NCBI GenBank assembly: GCA_030141605.1
Contig: JAQGDQ010001157.1
Coordinates: 1 to 58,933 of the forward strand
Direction: 5' to 3'
Length of the DNA: 58,933 bases
Source of the DNA: Tubiluchus corallicola
Taxonomy: Eukaryota; Priapulida; Priapulimorpha; Priapulimorphida; Tubiluchidae
Shown here piece by piece: positions 23,238-35,307 of the stretch. A program made the translations under genes and the position numbers. The stretch's first letter is position 1; the number at the start of each line of letters is the position of its first letter. The notes beneath the pieces were generated by a model. That model worked only from the letters and a program-made list of their open reading frames with translations, searched no databases and was not told the origin of the DNA.

Positions 23238-23421
23238 CTAAAGCAAAAAAAATAAAGAAAATAAAAAATAATAACCGCAGGATTTAGAAAATAGATCAAA
23301 CCGCGTTTAGATCAGACTATAACACTGGACAAGTTTTCAAACCATAGAGTAATTTGTTTTAAATTATAATTCCTAAGTTAGACTATATGGATTTATAATT
23401 TTAATATATTGCACTACAGGG

Positions 23422-23743
23422 CTGTGGTGAAATGAAATGTAATGCTGGCAGGGGAATACAGTAGACTTCTCAGGTGTGTATGTGAACGTGGCTTTATCTA
23501 GCACAGACTCGTATTCTGACCTTGTATTAATAAAAGCCACTAGTCACGTGCACACCTGAGCTTATAAAAAGGGAAGGTCTGCTGTAGACCCTTGTCAGTG
23601 GTCGTGTCTTTCGTTGCAGCTCTGTTCACATTTCACAGGCTCTGCCGCAAACTCCGTCCTTTTAAGTCAGCTGTTTGTTCCTTATTGGGGGTGTGATATG
23701 TAGTAATAAATTGTCATTTCGACTCTATTATTCGGGTGGGCCA
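23422..23743 (+). mobile_element. Possible solo LTR
   Basis: The stretch starts TGTGG and ends CCACA. It has a TATA-like CTTATAAAAAGGG near 23570 and AATAAA near 23705, an LTR-like order. No convincing target duplication was found and no internal retroviral-type genes are next to it. Confidence 0.35.
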
Positions 23744-24914
23744 CAGTGCCATCCGTCCTGCCTCCGTTAAAAGCGGACAGCAGTCCAATATATATATATA
23801 TATATACATATATGTATACATATATAGAAATTTTTTGCTAAGTTATATGACATCAGTCAAGAGACCTTACACAATTATTTATTTGTATTGTAATTTGTTG
23901 CTGTACATTTGTATATATTCTTATTACAATAAATTATTATATTCTGCAGTTTTCAAATGGAAATGAACCAATCGACACTTTCAAACTGATACAAAATGTT
24001 GCCAAGAAAGTGCATGTTGTAATGATAAAGCTGTTTACCAGTGCTGCCAATGCATGGGGTTAGCTGCGCCGCAGTGCAAGAAAATATACAGGCACGTATA
24101 AGCAGCTGGTGCCATCTGTAGTAGAAAAAGTAAAATGATTTATCAAGAATAACTGTCACAGGCGTAACCTGGATAGTGTGATATGCAGAAATTCCAAAAA
24201 TTTTGTTAAGTAAGTAAGTAAGCAAGTTTATTGCAAGTAAGTTTATTAGTTTATCGCCATTTTTAAAATAGCAAAATACATAGCTAAGAGATTTATAAAT
24301 CTGTGCAACATACAATAATATTACAAAGTACAAAGTAATTATTGATTAGTGGTGAAAGGTGGCGAAAGAACTATAAGTTATCGAGGTCAGCCACCCTCTC
24401 AGAATTGTTACTAATATAATTAATTAATTAATGTGCATGTATCAGGTAATTAAAATTTATCAGATTTTGCATTTAAGACGAATGCAAACCATAAGCGACA
24501 TTTAAGAGACAAACCACAAGCTTAAAAAGCATGTCAGGTCTTTTTTAGTACAAATTGCTACTGAAAATGTGCAAAACCATGAAAGAACATTTTCAGAGAT
24601 TTAACCACAGTCACAGGTTTAGATTGAAAAGTTCACTGATGTTATCATAAGTCAGTAACAACATTACGTTTCGCCAGTTAAGAAAAACTTACCCAAATAA
24701 TAAAACCAGTTGAAAACCACACAGTGGATAAATATTGACCAAGTCAGAAACAATAATGTAATATCTGGCAGGCTCTGGTACGTAACACAAGAAATTTCTT
24801 TGAGATGAAGAAAATAGGGAAAGAAAAAAGCAGAAAGGAAAGAAGAAGTGAAAGAAAAGCGGAAGTGTGAGTGCTAAGGGAAGCAGAGGGAGAGGGGGGA
24901 AAGACAAAGACATG
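23744..24914. other. Intergenic between the PfkB-like exons and claudin-like gene 1
   Basis: It includes a short AT dinucleotide tract at 23788-23825 and a TTAC/AAGT short-repeat tail at 24206-24240, the latter looking like a LINE 3' end. I looked here for the missing 5' exons of the minus-strand kinase and found none. A 126-codon minus frame at 23953-24333 has no recognisable family. Confidence 0.4.
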
Positions 24915-25142
<228 letters not shown>

Positions 25143-25199
25143 CCAACTTCTTTAAGTAAAGGGGTCTTCAGTAAGGTCAAGTTCACACTGCCATAGCAA

Positions 25200-25494
25200 A
25201 CATTATTTGTGTTTACTTCGTAGCAACAACACCGTGGCGTTAACGATCCTCGCGAGCCTCAGCCACGCCGCAGCGACCGCCTAATATGTAGAACAGCTCT
25301 CTAAGCCTCGTTTTACCTGCCGTTTTAGCTCTCGCCTGGTGAAGAGGAGAGGAGTCGGGCAGTAGCGAAGAAAGCTGCTGGCGGCATGGCGAGAATTCTA
25401 CAATACTAGTGGACTACAGCAGCAGTTTATGAACAATGAGCAGCGACGCATAGACGACCAAGTACCTCAAGAACCTTTAGCAAGCTGATGCAGT
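25200..25494 (+). promoter_or_regulatory. Proposed 5' leader and promoter region of claudin-like gene 1
   Basis: A GC-rich island in AT-rich DNA directly before the proposed 14-nt first coding exon. It contains upstream AUGs: one opens a 19-codon frame (ATGAACAATGAGCAGCG onward, ending TGA), and others stop within a few codons. No TATA box is obvious. The transcript start is unknown. Confidence 0.4.
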
Positions 25495-28400
25495 ATGACA
25501 GCAGACAGGTATGGTTATTTTTAATCACAGGTAAAGCAGATGCTACACGTGAGTGAATGATACTAGTGTGCTAGGTGCAATACACAAGAATGTCTAGGAA
25601 CGGCATTAAACCAAGAGAACCATACACAGACACTAGTTTGGAAGTTTACAAAAGGTACAAATATTGTTATAATTGTGTATTTATAACAATTAAGTGACAA
25701 AATCATTTAGAAAATTGTGTCTCTACACGTAATGTGCAGTTAATTAACGCATGCGCTGTGTCATAAATATTATTCCTGTATATGGATTGTCGATCTCCAA
25801 AAATGCGCATTATTTCAGTTTAAACATAATTTATTTAGGATTGGATCAGACGGTTTGAACAACAAGATTTAGGATCCTCACCACAACAGACTTTAACACT
25901 ATTTACAAGAACATTTACAGGTAGAATAAACTATAACTACACAAGCTGACAAGTTTTACTACAAGATTACATTAGACATTAGTAGAAAATGATGGTTAGG
26001 AAATATTAATGTACGAATATTTAAGACTGATGCATTTTATATCAGATAGAAACTACTGGAAGCGTTTAGTACGTAATATAAAGTCATGTATGCATTGGAA
26101 TATTTTACAGTTAGCAACACAGTTAAATTCATCTTTTCCGAATAATAACAACTTCAACAGATCATTATTTCCTAAGGCAGCTATATTAAGGTTTATTATT
26201 TTAACTGCAGAAAATGTGTGGCGTTTAGAAGTATGCATTTGAGTATGAAATGTATGAAATTTTTGAATTGGCACAAGTAATATTGTGCAGAAAAGCAAAA
26301 CAGCAATACAAATATCTCCTTATTTAAAAATTAACGACACAAAATTACTTTTACAGTTGCTAATTAAATTTTCAGCATTTAAACTTTTCCAAAACTATTT
26401 AAATGTAGAAAATTCAAATGAATGTTTTATTTCGTTAGAATAAGATGCTGAGAAAATTCAACCACTGAAATGAATTATTATGCAAATAACTGATTTTAAA
26501 TGGTATAGTTTGATCAATTCACTAACATTTCTTGAAAACTCAGTTTGAATGTGGCTCAGCATCTAGAACAAAATGTATTAAATTCTCAAAAATACTATCA
26601 ACTCACCACTAAAACAAAGTGATTCCAATATTTTGTTTTGAGTGGCAATACTTGGTACATGAAATGTTGATGCCCATGGTGATATGGCACAATGGCATCT
26701 TCTTAAGTTCAAACTATGGAAACCATCATGTCAAATGACATTGGAGTTCTGACAACAAGTTGAGTTATACTACTTGTGTCTCATATCTTCTTTAACAAGA
26801 TTCCTGTTTCTAACTGCACATTCACAAAATATAACAGCTTCGCAATGCAGGATCTTGTAGATGTACTCCAACCCTTTGGTACCCTCAGCTTATTATTTCA
26901 GGTGAATCACTCAACTCTTTGGTAACCTCAGCTTATTATTTCAGGTGAATCACTCAGCTGTACCCTCAACTTATTATTTCAGGTGAATCACTCAACCCTT
27001 TGGTAACCTCAGCTTATTATTTCAGGTGAATCACTTAACTCTTTGGTACCCTCAGCTTATTATTTCAGGTGAATCACTCAACTCTTTGGTACCCTCAGCT
27101 TATTGATGTCAGGTGGATCACTCAGCTGTACCCTCAGCTTATTATTTCAGGTGAATCACTATTGAAATTACAATTTTGCTAGAGTAAGTGATCACTCTTA
27201 TCTGATTTTTCAGTGAAAAACGACAAGGCATCAAACCAACAACGAAACCGGTGGACATCGCTGCCCACCAGAAGGCGTTTGCTCTTGCACCGGACAGACG
27301 AGCGCATTGTTCCCTCATTATCGGTGTGATGGTCACTGCACTAGGAGCCATGGCTAACCTTGTTGGGTTTTCTACGCCATATTGGGTGGACATTAACAAG
27401 AAGTATGCCTACAGTTACACACGGTTGAATCTACAATCAGCAGGACTGTGGCGAGTAAGTGATAGATGTCATGTTACTCATTACTCATGGAGTCTATTGT
27501 AATTTATGATTGCATCAGAATTTGATGGACTCTGTCTGGGTACAATATAGCGAAGATGTCTTGCTACTACTTACATCACGAACATTATCAGCAGTTTCAT
27601 GTTTGATTTATCATTTAACTCTCTTCTTCTTCTTCTTCCCAGGTTTTCCCTGTGCGGGGTCGCCGTTGTGGATGAGTCTTCTCCACGCATTCCTGTTGTT
27701 CACCATCTCTTCATTTATGTCTTCAATTCCCACAAGATCTTCACCGACTCTTCTTTTCAGGTGTCCATACCATCGCAATCTTGCGAGGCTTCCACTACTT
27801 TTACTGTTCCTCTGATATTATTATTTCTAATTTTATCTCTTCTTGTTATTCCCACCATCCATCTCAACATCCTCATCTCCATCACACCCATTTCCTTCTC
27901 TTCGGTCTTCTTTAGAGAAGCTGCTTCCTGCCCATATATTAGAGCGGGTCTGACCACTTCTTTGTGGACTTTACCTTTAAGTCTCACCGACTCATTCATA
28001 TAAGTTTTTGGAGCAGTTTTTACAGGCGGATGCCCTTCCTGACCCTAACCCTCCCTATTTATCCGGGCTTGGGCCGGCACTGTGTTGGGCTGGCTTGCCC
28101 CCCCCCCCCCAGTGGCTAGGTTTTATCATTTAACTCTCTAAGACAAATAATTATAAATTTGAAACAAAAAACGGTAAATGTTTTTAAACTAAATTCCACT
28201 AGAATGATTTGAGCTGGTATGAAATAAGCAAGAAAGACAAAATCATTTTCATACCTGATGGCAATGATCAATAAATAAACTATAAGTAATTACTCAAGAA
28301 CAGTAATTACCCACTTCCCAATTTCCCACGCTAATGCAGCAGTCATACCACAATCCTGGTACAGATTATGCAAAACAAGGCATCATTGATAAATCTTTAG

Positions 28401-31400
28401 AGCTGATGTCAACATAGCACAATCTATTATCTTTCTTTCTACCATTTCCACTAACACATCCTTCTACCCTTCCTGTGCGATCTAACCTTTCTCCCAGTTC
28501 TTTTTTTTTTTGTTCACTCATCCATTCTTTTTTTATCGGGTTCACATGACAGTGGGCTTATACAAGCCTTTGCTTCTCTAGCCCACTGCAGTACAATTAT
28601 TCTTTTATGATAACGATAGTGTATGAAACATAACAATTTAATACAGTATGATGTAATAATTTTGATGTCACTGTGTGCTTAATGTCATTATATTGTACTG
28701 AATGTACTGATAATAATAATAATAAATAAAATAAAATAAAAAAGTGAGGTACAGAATAGTCAAATGATTAACTATAATTTTTTGCAGATTTGCATGAGAA
28801 GTTACGTTCATCCCCGGTATCCAGAGCTAAGATTTCAAGGGTGTGAATGGGTGTTCAGTAGAGTGTTTAAGCATCTACGTGATATCTTAATGCCAGGTAT
28901 GTGAATAAAACAACTTTGTATAAAATTAGTTTATGCAAATCAAGAAATTTACACCCCTCAACTGAATTCCAATTAATGAAGGCAACAGTGTATAATGTCT
29001 TGCGTTGTTAGATGCCTGCAGTAATGTTCAGTAATGGGTATATGGTTGTGGTTACTCGCGTGTGAAGTATAAAGGGTGATCTATTTCACTGCGGTGCTTT
29101 CGTTGCTCTATTTCTAGTTCCAGGGATGAGGATGACAAATTTCAAAAAACTCTGAAACAGGCCGGGGGTTTGGGGGCCACCTAGGCCCTCAATGGGGTTG
29201 AAATTGCAATTTTGTGACCATAGAGAGCCTCTGAGTGGAATTAAACCATCAATTACCTTGTTTCATGCATAACTTAAAATACCCAACTATCAAAGATACA
29301 TGATACCTAATTGTCTCAAAAACGCCTAAGTACTGGCCACTATGCAAAAGTATATAAAAACTGTCTGCAATTGACTCAAATAACTCTGCACAATTGATTC
29401 TAAATTTTTATACATAGAGACATACACGTGGTTACACTGATGTAAACAAAGTGACGGCCTGCCAACTAGCGGTCAGTTTGTAAAATAATGTACTAGGTCC
29501 GTAAAAATTTTCTCAACGAATTTACGCGATTTACAAAAATGGCACTACTGGTCTTCCAAAAACTGGGAATTCGGTGTATCCGCGGGAAATTCTCATCCCT
29601 GTAGTTCATGTTCTATGTTAATGAATTGCTTAAAGAGATAGGTGGAAGTGTTTGTACGTTTTATTTGTGACCAAACCGTGCACACACGAGTTGTTGTATT
29701 CTGGAGTAGTTAAACATGTCATGAGAAAATCAATAATGCTCGATTATTATCATTTCAGAGTGGTATGTTGCCATTCAACTCTGCATGACGTTTGGAATGA
29801 TAATTATGAACTTATTACTGCCACTTATTATTGTCTTGTGGGTTACAAGATGCAGAGACAAGAGGTTCGCACTGGAGAGACTCATTCGAACAGTTGCCAT
29901 CCTAATGCTTCTAGCAGGTAAGCAGCCACAAGCAGATGTGGGAAAAAGATCTTACAAACACGGTTCCCCACCAGTCTGAGAAATGTTGACCCTGGAAGTT
30001 TCCAATTGATTCATTAGTGAGTAGGTACAAGAGTCGCAGCTGACGTAGCCCAACTGATTATAGCAAAGTGGCATGGTACAAATGACTGGCAACAATATTG
30101 CTTTTCATGTTGTGAAAGTCATGTTTAAGTTTGTAGATGAATCACTTTGTCGAAAATGAATAAACAACTGTACTACATATCTGTACAAAACTGAAAAGCG
30201 TTTATTAGACTATACACACATATGTAGAATGACTGCTACACTGAACACTGAGAACAAGAGTGTCCTGCACTGATCACTGAGAGTTAGACAGTAAGTAACA
30301 TGAGTATCACGACTGCTGCACTGCACTGAGAGTGTGAGTTAGACAGGTGTGTAGCACGACTAGCATGACTTCTGCACTGCATTGAGAGTGAGACAGAGAG
30401 TGGCTAGAAGTAGAATCCAGTCAGTATATATAGGTAGAGGTAATTATGCCAAATTGGCTTCACAAAAACCATTACTGTAAAATGGGGAGGGATCCAGTGA
30501 GTATGCATATTCACTGGACCGTACAATTATACTAGGGGTGAGTTTGGCTAGTAAAATGTAGAGGGATTAGTTAATAGATGGCAGCACCTAAAAATATACA
30601 GTTACAACTTCCACACATGCAGTGTGGCATGTTGCAGACTTACACCCCACATGTGCTAACATTGATGGTAGTGGCGGGACTGGAATCTAGCTAATTGATC
30701 AAGAATAATCCACCTTACTAGATATCAGTAAGTTCAGATGTGGGACGTGTACATGTACTTCACCACCAACAGAAGTTAGGACACTACAACAGATGAAAGT
30801 GTCCTGAGCCAAGTATTGTCACCCACATACCAGACATGACCACTGAGTTGTCTTAGACAGCAGCCCAACTGATTTCTAATCAATAGCTACCCTTAGCAAT
30901 TGACAAGGCTGGCAATGATCTTGTTTTTTGAGGAGTATGGCACACAGGGTAAAGAACTATTAACCTTGATGGCCTCAGGACAAAAACCTGGCTAATTTAT
31001 GAAAAGTGAAATACTAGCAAGGTATCTAGCCACATTTGGGTCGACTTAAGAGAAAGAAGAAATCATGATAGTATGACAATGAAATATCTCAGAACAACAG
31101 AAATGGGTGACGACTGAATTATTATTATTCCAGTTTTCACTGATCTGCCCATCTAGTGTCCGGCATCGTGGCTTACCTACGTAGCCAAGCACATGCAGTG
31201 CCAGCTGAACTATTTCATTTGCCTTAGATGAGGTGAAAAATGTAAAGCTGTTATAAATCTTGTTTAGTCCTAAACATTCCGTGCCCAGTGCTTGACTAGT
31301 ATGTTCTGATGCTAGCAAATGATGATGCATTTTCATTCAAGATTGACTAAGATGGCATACTGCTTTGTTTTGAGCTTTAAAACTCTGATAATTTCTCCAA

Positions 31401-33482
31401 ATACACACGTGTGCCATCACTTGAAAACAATGAAATGATTAAAAAACCATGAATTGAAAGATGCATAAAATCAACACATGTAGGGTCTTCAACATTAGCA
31501 TTTTGCAGAGAAATTGTCCTAAGGATGAGACTTCTTAATCACAATGACATGTGACTAGCAAAACAGTTCAGCAAATCAACCATGTTTATCTAATACAGAT
31601 TTTAAGAAATCTTAAAAGTGAAATCTTTTCTAATTATACAGAATAAATCAATTTGATTAATTACACTGCTGTCCCTGTCGGAATCCATTGCGTTGCTGGT
31701 TATGTCAATTTTTACATTTCTATAGTTCACGTTACTTCACACAGATACCATCACATCTTTCTCCTTCTTTCTATTCTCTATTAACCTTTCTTTTCTACTG
31801 CTTTACTGCTCTTTTCTATTACACTCAGTCCACATTCATTTGGGGTGCTCTAAACAAGTAATTACTTCTTGAGTACCCCACGGGTCATTTGCGGCTTGGC
31901 ATCTTGTGTACATAATAATAAATATGTTATTAAACACGTAATGATCGTTGTGGATATATTTAATAAATAAATAAATAAATAATCTGTATTGCATACACAT
32001 ATAGCAGCGAATCAGCCTTAATACAAATTAGTAATACTGTATAATATAGATACACTATTACAAACATTCGCTTGATAAAAACGTATTTTGATTTTATAAC
32101 CACACCTATTCTCATTGTTATAAATAATAACTTTACATACTTTTATTTTAGTTGCATTCAATGTGATTGCACTAGCAATATATGTCGTCAAATGGAAAGA
32201 TGCAAATTGGATGGACCATCCTCAATTGCACAAATTATCCTGGTCATTCATGCTTTCAGCAGCGGGAACTTTCCTGATTTTTTGTGGAGAGGTAATTACT
32301 TCTTGGTAATTACTTTATTCACTTGCGTAAAAGAAATGTAACCAAATACTTTATTTTAATGACAAGGAATGCAACTTTAATTCATTCTTTATGCAAATCA
32401 ACTGAGTTACAGTAATGAGAGATCAGCTATGATTTATATAGGATCAGCTTGCTTGTCAAAACTACAATTTAAACTGTGTTGATTTCTTCTCTGACTGTTT
32501 TAATCTTATATTTGATTTGGCTATGTATCTAAGGTCCAGGTTCCTCAAAAAATGCACACGTGTAATATAGATCCTACTTGTTCCAATATTAAAACAGATA
32601 CCCAGACCTTCTGAAAAATACATACATTGATTGCAGATAATTGTTTCCATAAATTACCAATCTCAATTCAGCTGATTTTAAAAACACTGACCTTGTTACG
32701 CCTCATTATGCTCTAGCCAATTAAACACGTTCGATTATATAATTCTGTGTTATTTTGTTCATTATATTTTTGTAATTTATTTTTTTTATTTATTATTATT
32801 ATTATCACATTCAGTACAATATAATGACATTAAGCACACAGTGACATCAAAATTATTACGTCATACTGTATTAAATTGTTATGTTTCATACACTATCGTT
32901 ATCATAAAAGAATAATTGTAATGCAGTGGGCTAGAGAAGCAAAGGCTTGTATAAGCCCAGTGTCATGTGAACCAGATAAAAAAAGAATGGATGAGTGAAC
33001 AAAAAAAGAACTGGGAGAAAGGTTAGATCACACAGGAAGGGTAGAAGGATGTGTTGGTGGAAATGGTAGGAAGAAAGATAATAGATTGTGCTATGTTGAC
33101 ATCAGCTCTAAAGATTTATCAATGATGCCTTGTTTTGCATAATCTGTACCAGGATTGTGGATTGTGTAATCAGTAAATAAGACATAATATTTGTCATGCA
33201 TGTTACAGTAAATTATTAACACACTGCACTTCCACATTCAATACAACTTTAATTCTTTACCCTTACACAGAAGTATACAACTTCGTACTTTTTTTGTAGA
33301 TATGTATGTTATTCATGCTGTCGTCAGTTCGCAAACATCGGAAAAAAGCATACAAGGCCATCCCACCCAGACAATCTCATCGACCGGGATATCAGCAGGA
33401 TGACTTTGCCCACGTGCACTTCTTTGAGGGTGTGCAAGAACATCAGCCCGTCACTTGGGACGACATACATACTGATGTATGA
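25495..33482 (+). CDS. Claudin-like four-pass membrane protein 1 (281 aa, six exons)
   Basis: Exons: 25495-25508, 27214-27454, 28788-28896, 29759-29917, 32152-32291 and 33300-33482 (stop TGA). All junctions are GT-AG and phases agree. Exon 1 is tiny and chosen because ATGACAGCAGACAG plus T keeps frame; exon 2 has an in-frame stop just before its acceptor. An N-terminal cytosolic stretch of about 36 residues precedes TM1 (about 37-59). The claudin signature is W62, GLW 82-84, C87 and C104; the C-C spacing (16) is longer than the 8-10 of classical claudins. TM2 is about 124-150, TM3 about 165-190, and TM4 spans the exon 5/6 join. The second loop has DANWMDHP. The tail ends HTDV, a class I PDZ-ligand form. 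The family (PMP22/EMP/claudin) works in cell junctions and membrane organisation; the exact role is unknown. Exon 1 is the least certain part. Confidence 0.8.
25827..26290 (-). mobile_element. 5'-truncated LINE 3' end, copy 1
   Basis: About 365 bp match 38537-38922 in the same orientation. Minus-strand translation has LNIAALGNNDLLKLLLFGKD, shared with the 38.8-kb copy, which also shows a cysteine-rich RT C-terminus. It lies in intron 1 of claudin-like gene 1, antisense to it. Confidence 0.75.
26870..27165 (+). repeat. 44-bp tandem repeat carrying a CAG|GTGAAT splice-like motif
   Basis: Six to seven units of TTGGTACCCTCAGCTTATTA followed by TTTCAGGTGAATCACTCAAC, with partial units. Each has a pyrimidine-rich TTATTATTTCAG followed at once by GTGAAT on the sense strand of claudin-like gene 1. 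That is a 3' splice site abutting a 5' splice site. The array ends about 50 bp before the real exon 2 acceptor. Confidence 0.9.
27623..28122 (-). mobile_element. Short non-LTR retroelement (RT C-terminal fragment), copy B
   Basis: Same family as 3511-4006, with the AACCTAGCCACTGGGG start and the RT fragment VVRPALIYGQEAASLKKTEE. It is flanked by the target duplication TTATCATTTAACTCT (27608-27622 and 28123-28137). It lies in intron 2 of claudin-like gene 1, antisense. Confidence 0.85.
28348..28735 (+). mobile_element. Retroelement 3' end with stem-loop; arm 1 of an intronic inverted pair
   Basis: Reverse complement of about 32774-33160, nearly full length. It contains a perfect 9-bp stem, CAGTGGGCT / AGCCCACTG (28550-28558 and 28580-28588), and ends in a TAATAATAATAAATAAAATA tail. 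Located in intron 2 of claudin-like gene 1, just 5' of exon 3. Confidence 0.8.
28920..29758. other. Intron 3 of claudin-like gene 1
   Basis: Contains no recognised element. Confidence 0.5.
29918..32151. other. Intron 4 of claudin-like gene 1
   Basis: A possible retroelement tail occurs around 31840-31985: a TGGGGTGCTC...GAGTACCCCA stem followed by an AAATAAATAAATAA end. A 96-codon minus frame at 31046-31336 has no recognisable family. Nothing else was recognised. Confidence 0.4.
32774..33160 (-). mobile_element. Retroelement 3' end; arm 2 of the intronic inverted pair
   Basis: Near-complete reverse complement of 28348-28735. It lies in intron 5 of claudin-like gene 1, between exons 5 and 6. 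Shared words include GACATCAGCTCTAAAGATTT and GAGCCAGTG-type stem remnants; one stem arm differs from copy 1 by a substitution. Confidence 0.8.
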
Positions 33483-33978
33483 AATCAAAATGGCGACTAG
33501 TTTGGATAATCAAATTGTATGACAGTTCTGCTTTCAGTTCAATACCTCTGCAGCTATTTCATTCCTGAGAACTTTAGCATTATCAAAGAGTGCATTTGCC
33601 AAGGTATTTGCTAATTTATTCGCGGTTTCTATTTCATTCTTTGGAATCTTCAAATCTTTGACAATATAACTTTACTTTTCTCTCTTAGGCTGTTAATAAT
33701 TCCACTTTGACTTTTGCTTGAAGTATTTTACTCATTATTTCTGATATTATTTAAATCTTATCAAAGGATGTATTCCTGGTGTATTAGTTAAACAAAATCT
33801 CTGTTAGGTGTTTTATACAGAATCACCACTTTCATTTTTTACCTGTTTTAGACTGTAAATGTGGATGTTTAATTTGTACCTAAGAGAATGTTAAAACTGA
33901 GGGGAAGATATATTTTGTATATAGGATTGCTATTGTGATAGTGTCTAGTTAGACAATGTAAATTTGTACATCTTTTTC

Positions 33979-33984
33979 AATAAA
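33979..33984 (+). terminator. Poly(A) signal AATAAA, claudin-like gene 1
   Basis: AATAAA about 500 bp after the stop codon, following a TTTTTC run. The first clear signal downstream of the gene. Confidence 0.6.
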
Positions 33985-35240
33985 TATGACAATAAGAAAA
34001 AATACACGAAGCCATGACATTACTTTTTTTAGAATTCGTACTTTTTACTGTAATTTTACTTAATGAACTAAACAATTAATTCCAAACTTTAAAAGTGAAA
34101 ACAGATCTGAAAAAAACTTATGATTACAGTTGGAAAACAACAGATAAATGGGCCAAAGTTTACTAAATACCACGTCTTTGAACAGCGGAACCACAAGCTA
34201 ATTTAGCTAATATTTCGGTACAGTACGTGCCAGAGTCCGGCATTGAAAGGCAGGGTTTACTAAACAGGATGTTTGTTACGTGACTGGAACCTGGGTCACT
34301 ATGAACATGAGCCACTGAACTGGCAGAAGTATCTCAATCATGTTCATATGTGAAGCATCCTCCCACTACAAGATCAACAGCTAAGATTTAAGAATGGTAC
34401 GGCCCACAACAAGTATCGAAACCAGGTGGCCACAAGCCACTTGCATGAAAGCAAGATGGCCTATCCACTCAGCCATGAATCCGCAACATGTTTATTGATA
34501 TCCTTACTTGTTATTTCTGTACCGGTCACTTTGATATGTGCATACCTGTCTTTTTGTTAATATTGTGACTTTCCATTTCTGTTAAGTGCAGGCCTTAGAT
34601 GTGTTATCAGTGTTTAGATGTGTGTGCAAACCTCAAAAAAATTTTCAAATGAGTCTAAGTGTGTCTGCACATTTTCAGACATGCTCAAAAGAAACGCAGA
34701 CTTCAAGAAAGTGCAGTCTTAGTTCACAAACCTCCAAGAGTTATTCTTTTTAATTAATCCACAACAAAAAATACACGCTGTAATAATTTAGAATGTAATA
34801 ATAAAATAACGTTAATGAGTAAATGCTAACTTTGTCCTTGCCTTAACAACAACAAAAAAAAATATACGGAACTTTTACAGAACTGAAAAACAGTATTTGA
34901 ACATGTGGCTAGAAAACGTAAGGAACACATTTCAGAACAACATCTACAAGAAATGAGAACAACAAAGTGACTGTAAAAATGAAGTTTACTTTTTTCACGA
35001 GAATTGTTATTATTACTGAATTCACACAAAAAATGTATCTGTATAGTGTATCAAAGGTGTAACTAATACATTCTACTGAATCATTTTTCCATTAACAGCT
35101 AGCAGAGATACACATGTGTCTTACCAGACTGTTGTGCATGTTACAAATGTTAGATCCCAGTAATCTGATGGTGTTTCACTCATACATGCATACATAAAGT
35201 CAGACACCACCCAGATATTACAGCGAAATCTTATTATTTT
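33985..35240. other. Intergenic space between convergent genes
   Basis: This lies between the 3' end of claudin-like gene 1 and the 3' end of the minus-strand NAD-domain/RING gene. Apart from a tRNA-like SINE head near 34.4 kb, nothing was recognised. Confidence 0.4.
34408..34487 (-). mobile_element. tRNA-derived SINE head (tRNA-like)
   Basis: On the minus strand TGGCTGAGTGGATAGGCC resembles an A box and CTGGTTTCGATACT a B box, at tRNA-like spacing. It lacks a good acceptor stem, so I read it as SINE-derived and not a working tRNA. Confidence 0.45.
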
Positions 35241-35249
35241 ATATTTCGT

Positions 35250-35255
35250 TTTATT
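35250..35255 (-). terminator. Poly(A) signal for the NAD-domain/RING gene
   Basis: TTTATT on the plus strand reads AATAAA on the minus strand, about 55 bp after the stop codon. Confidence 0.6.
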
Positions 35256-35307
35256 ACATCTTTGGACGAATGACATAAAAGGAAATCAGAAAGAAAGCCA
35301 ACTGTGA

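Noticed and set aside
24038-24120. Minus-strand stretch with good acceptor and donor, considered as a missing exon of the PfkB-like gene
   Set aside because: None of its three frames resembles the N-terminal half of PfkB kinases, and one has a stop.
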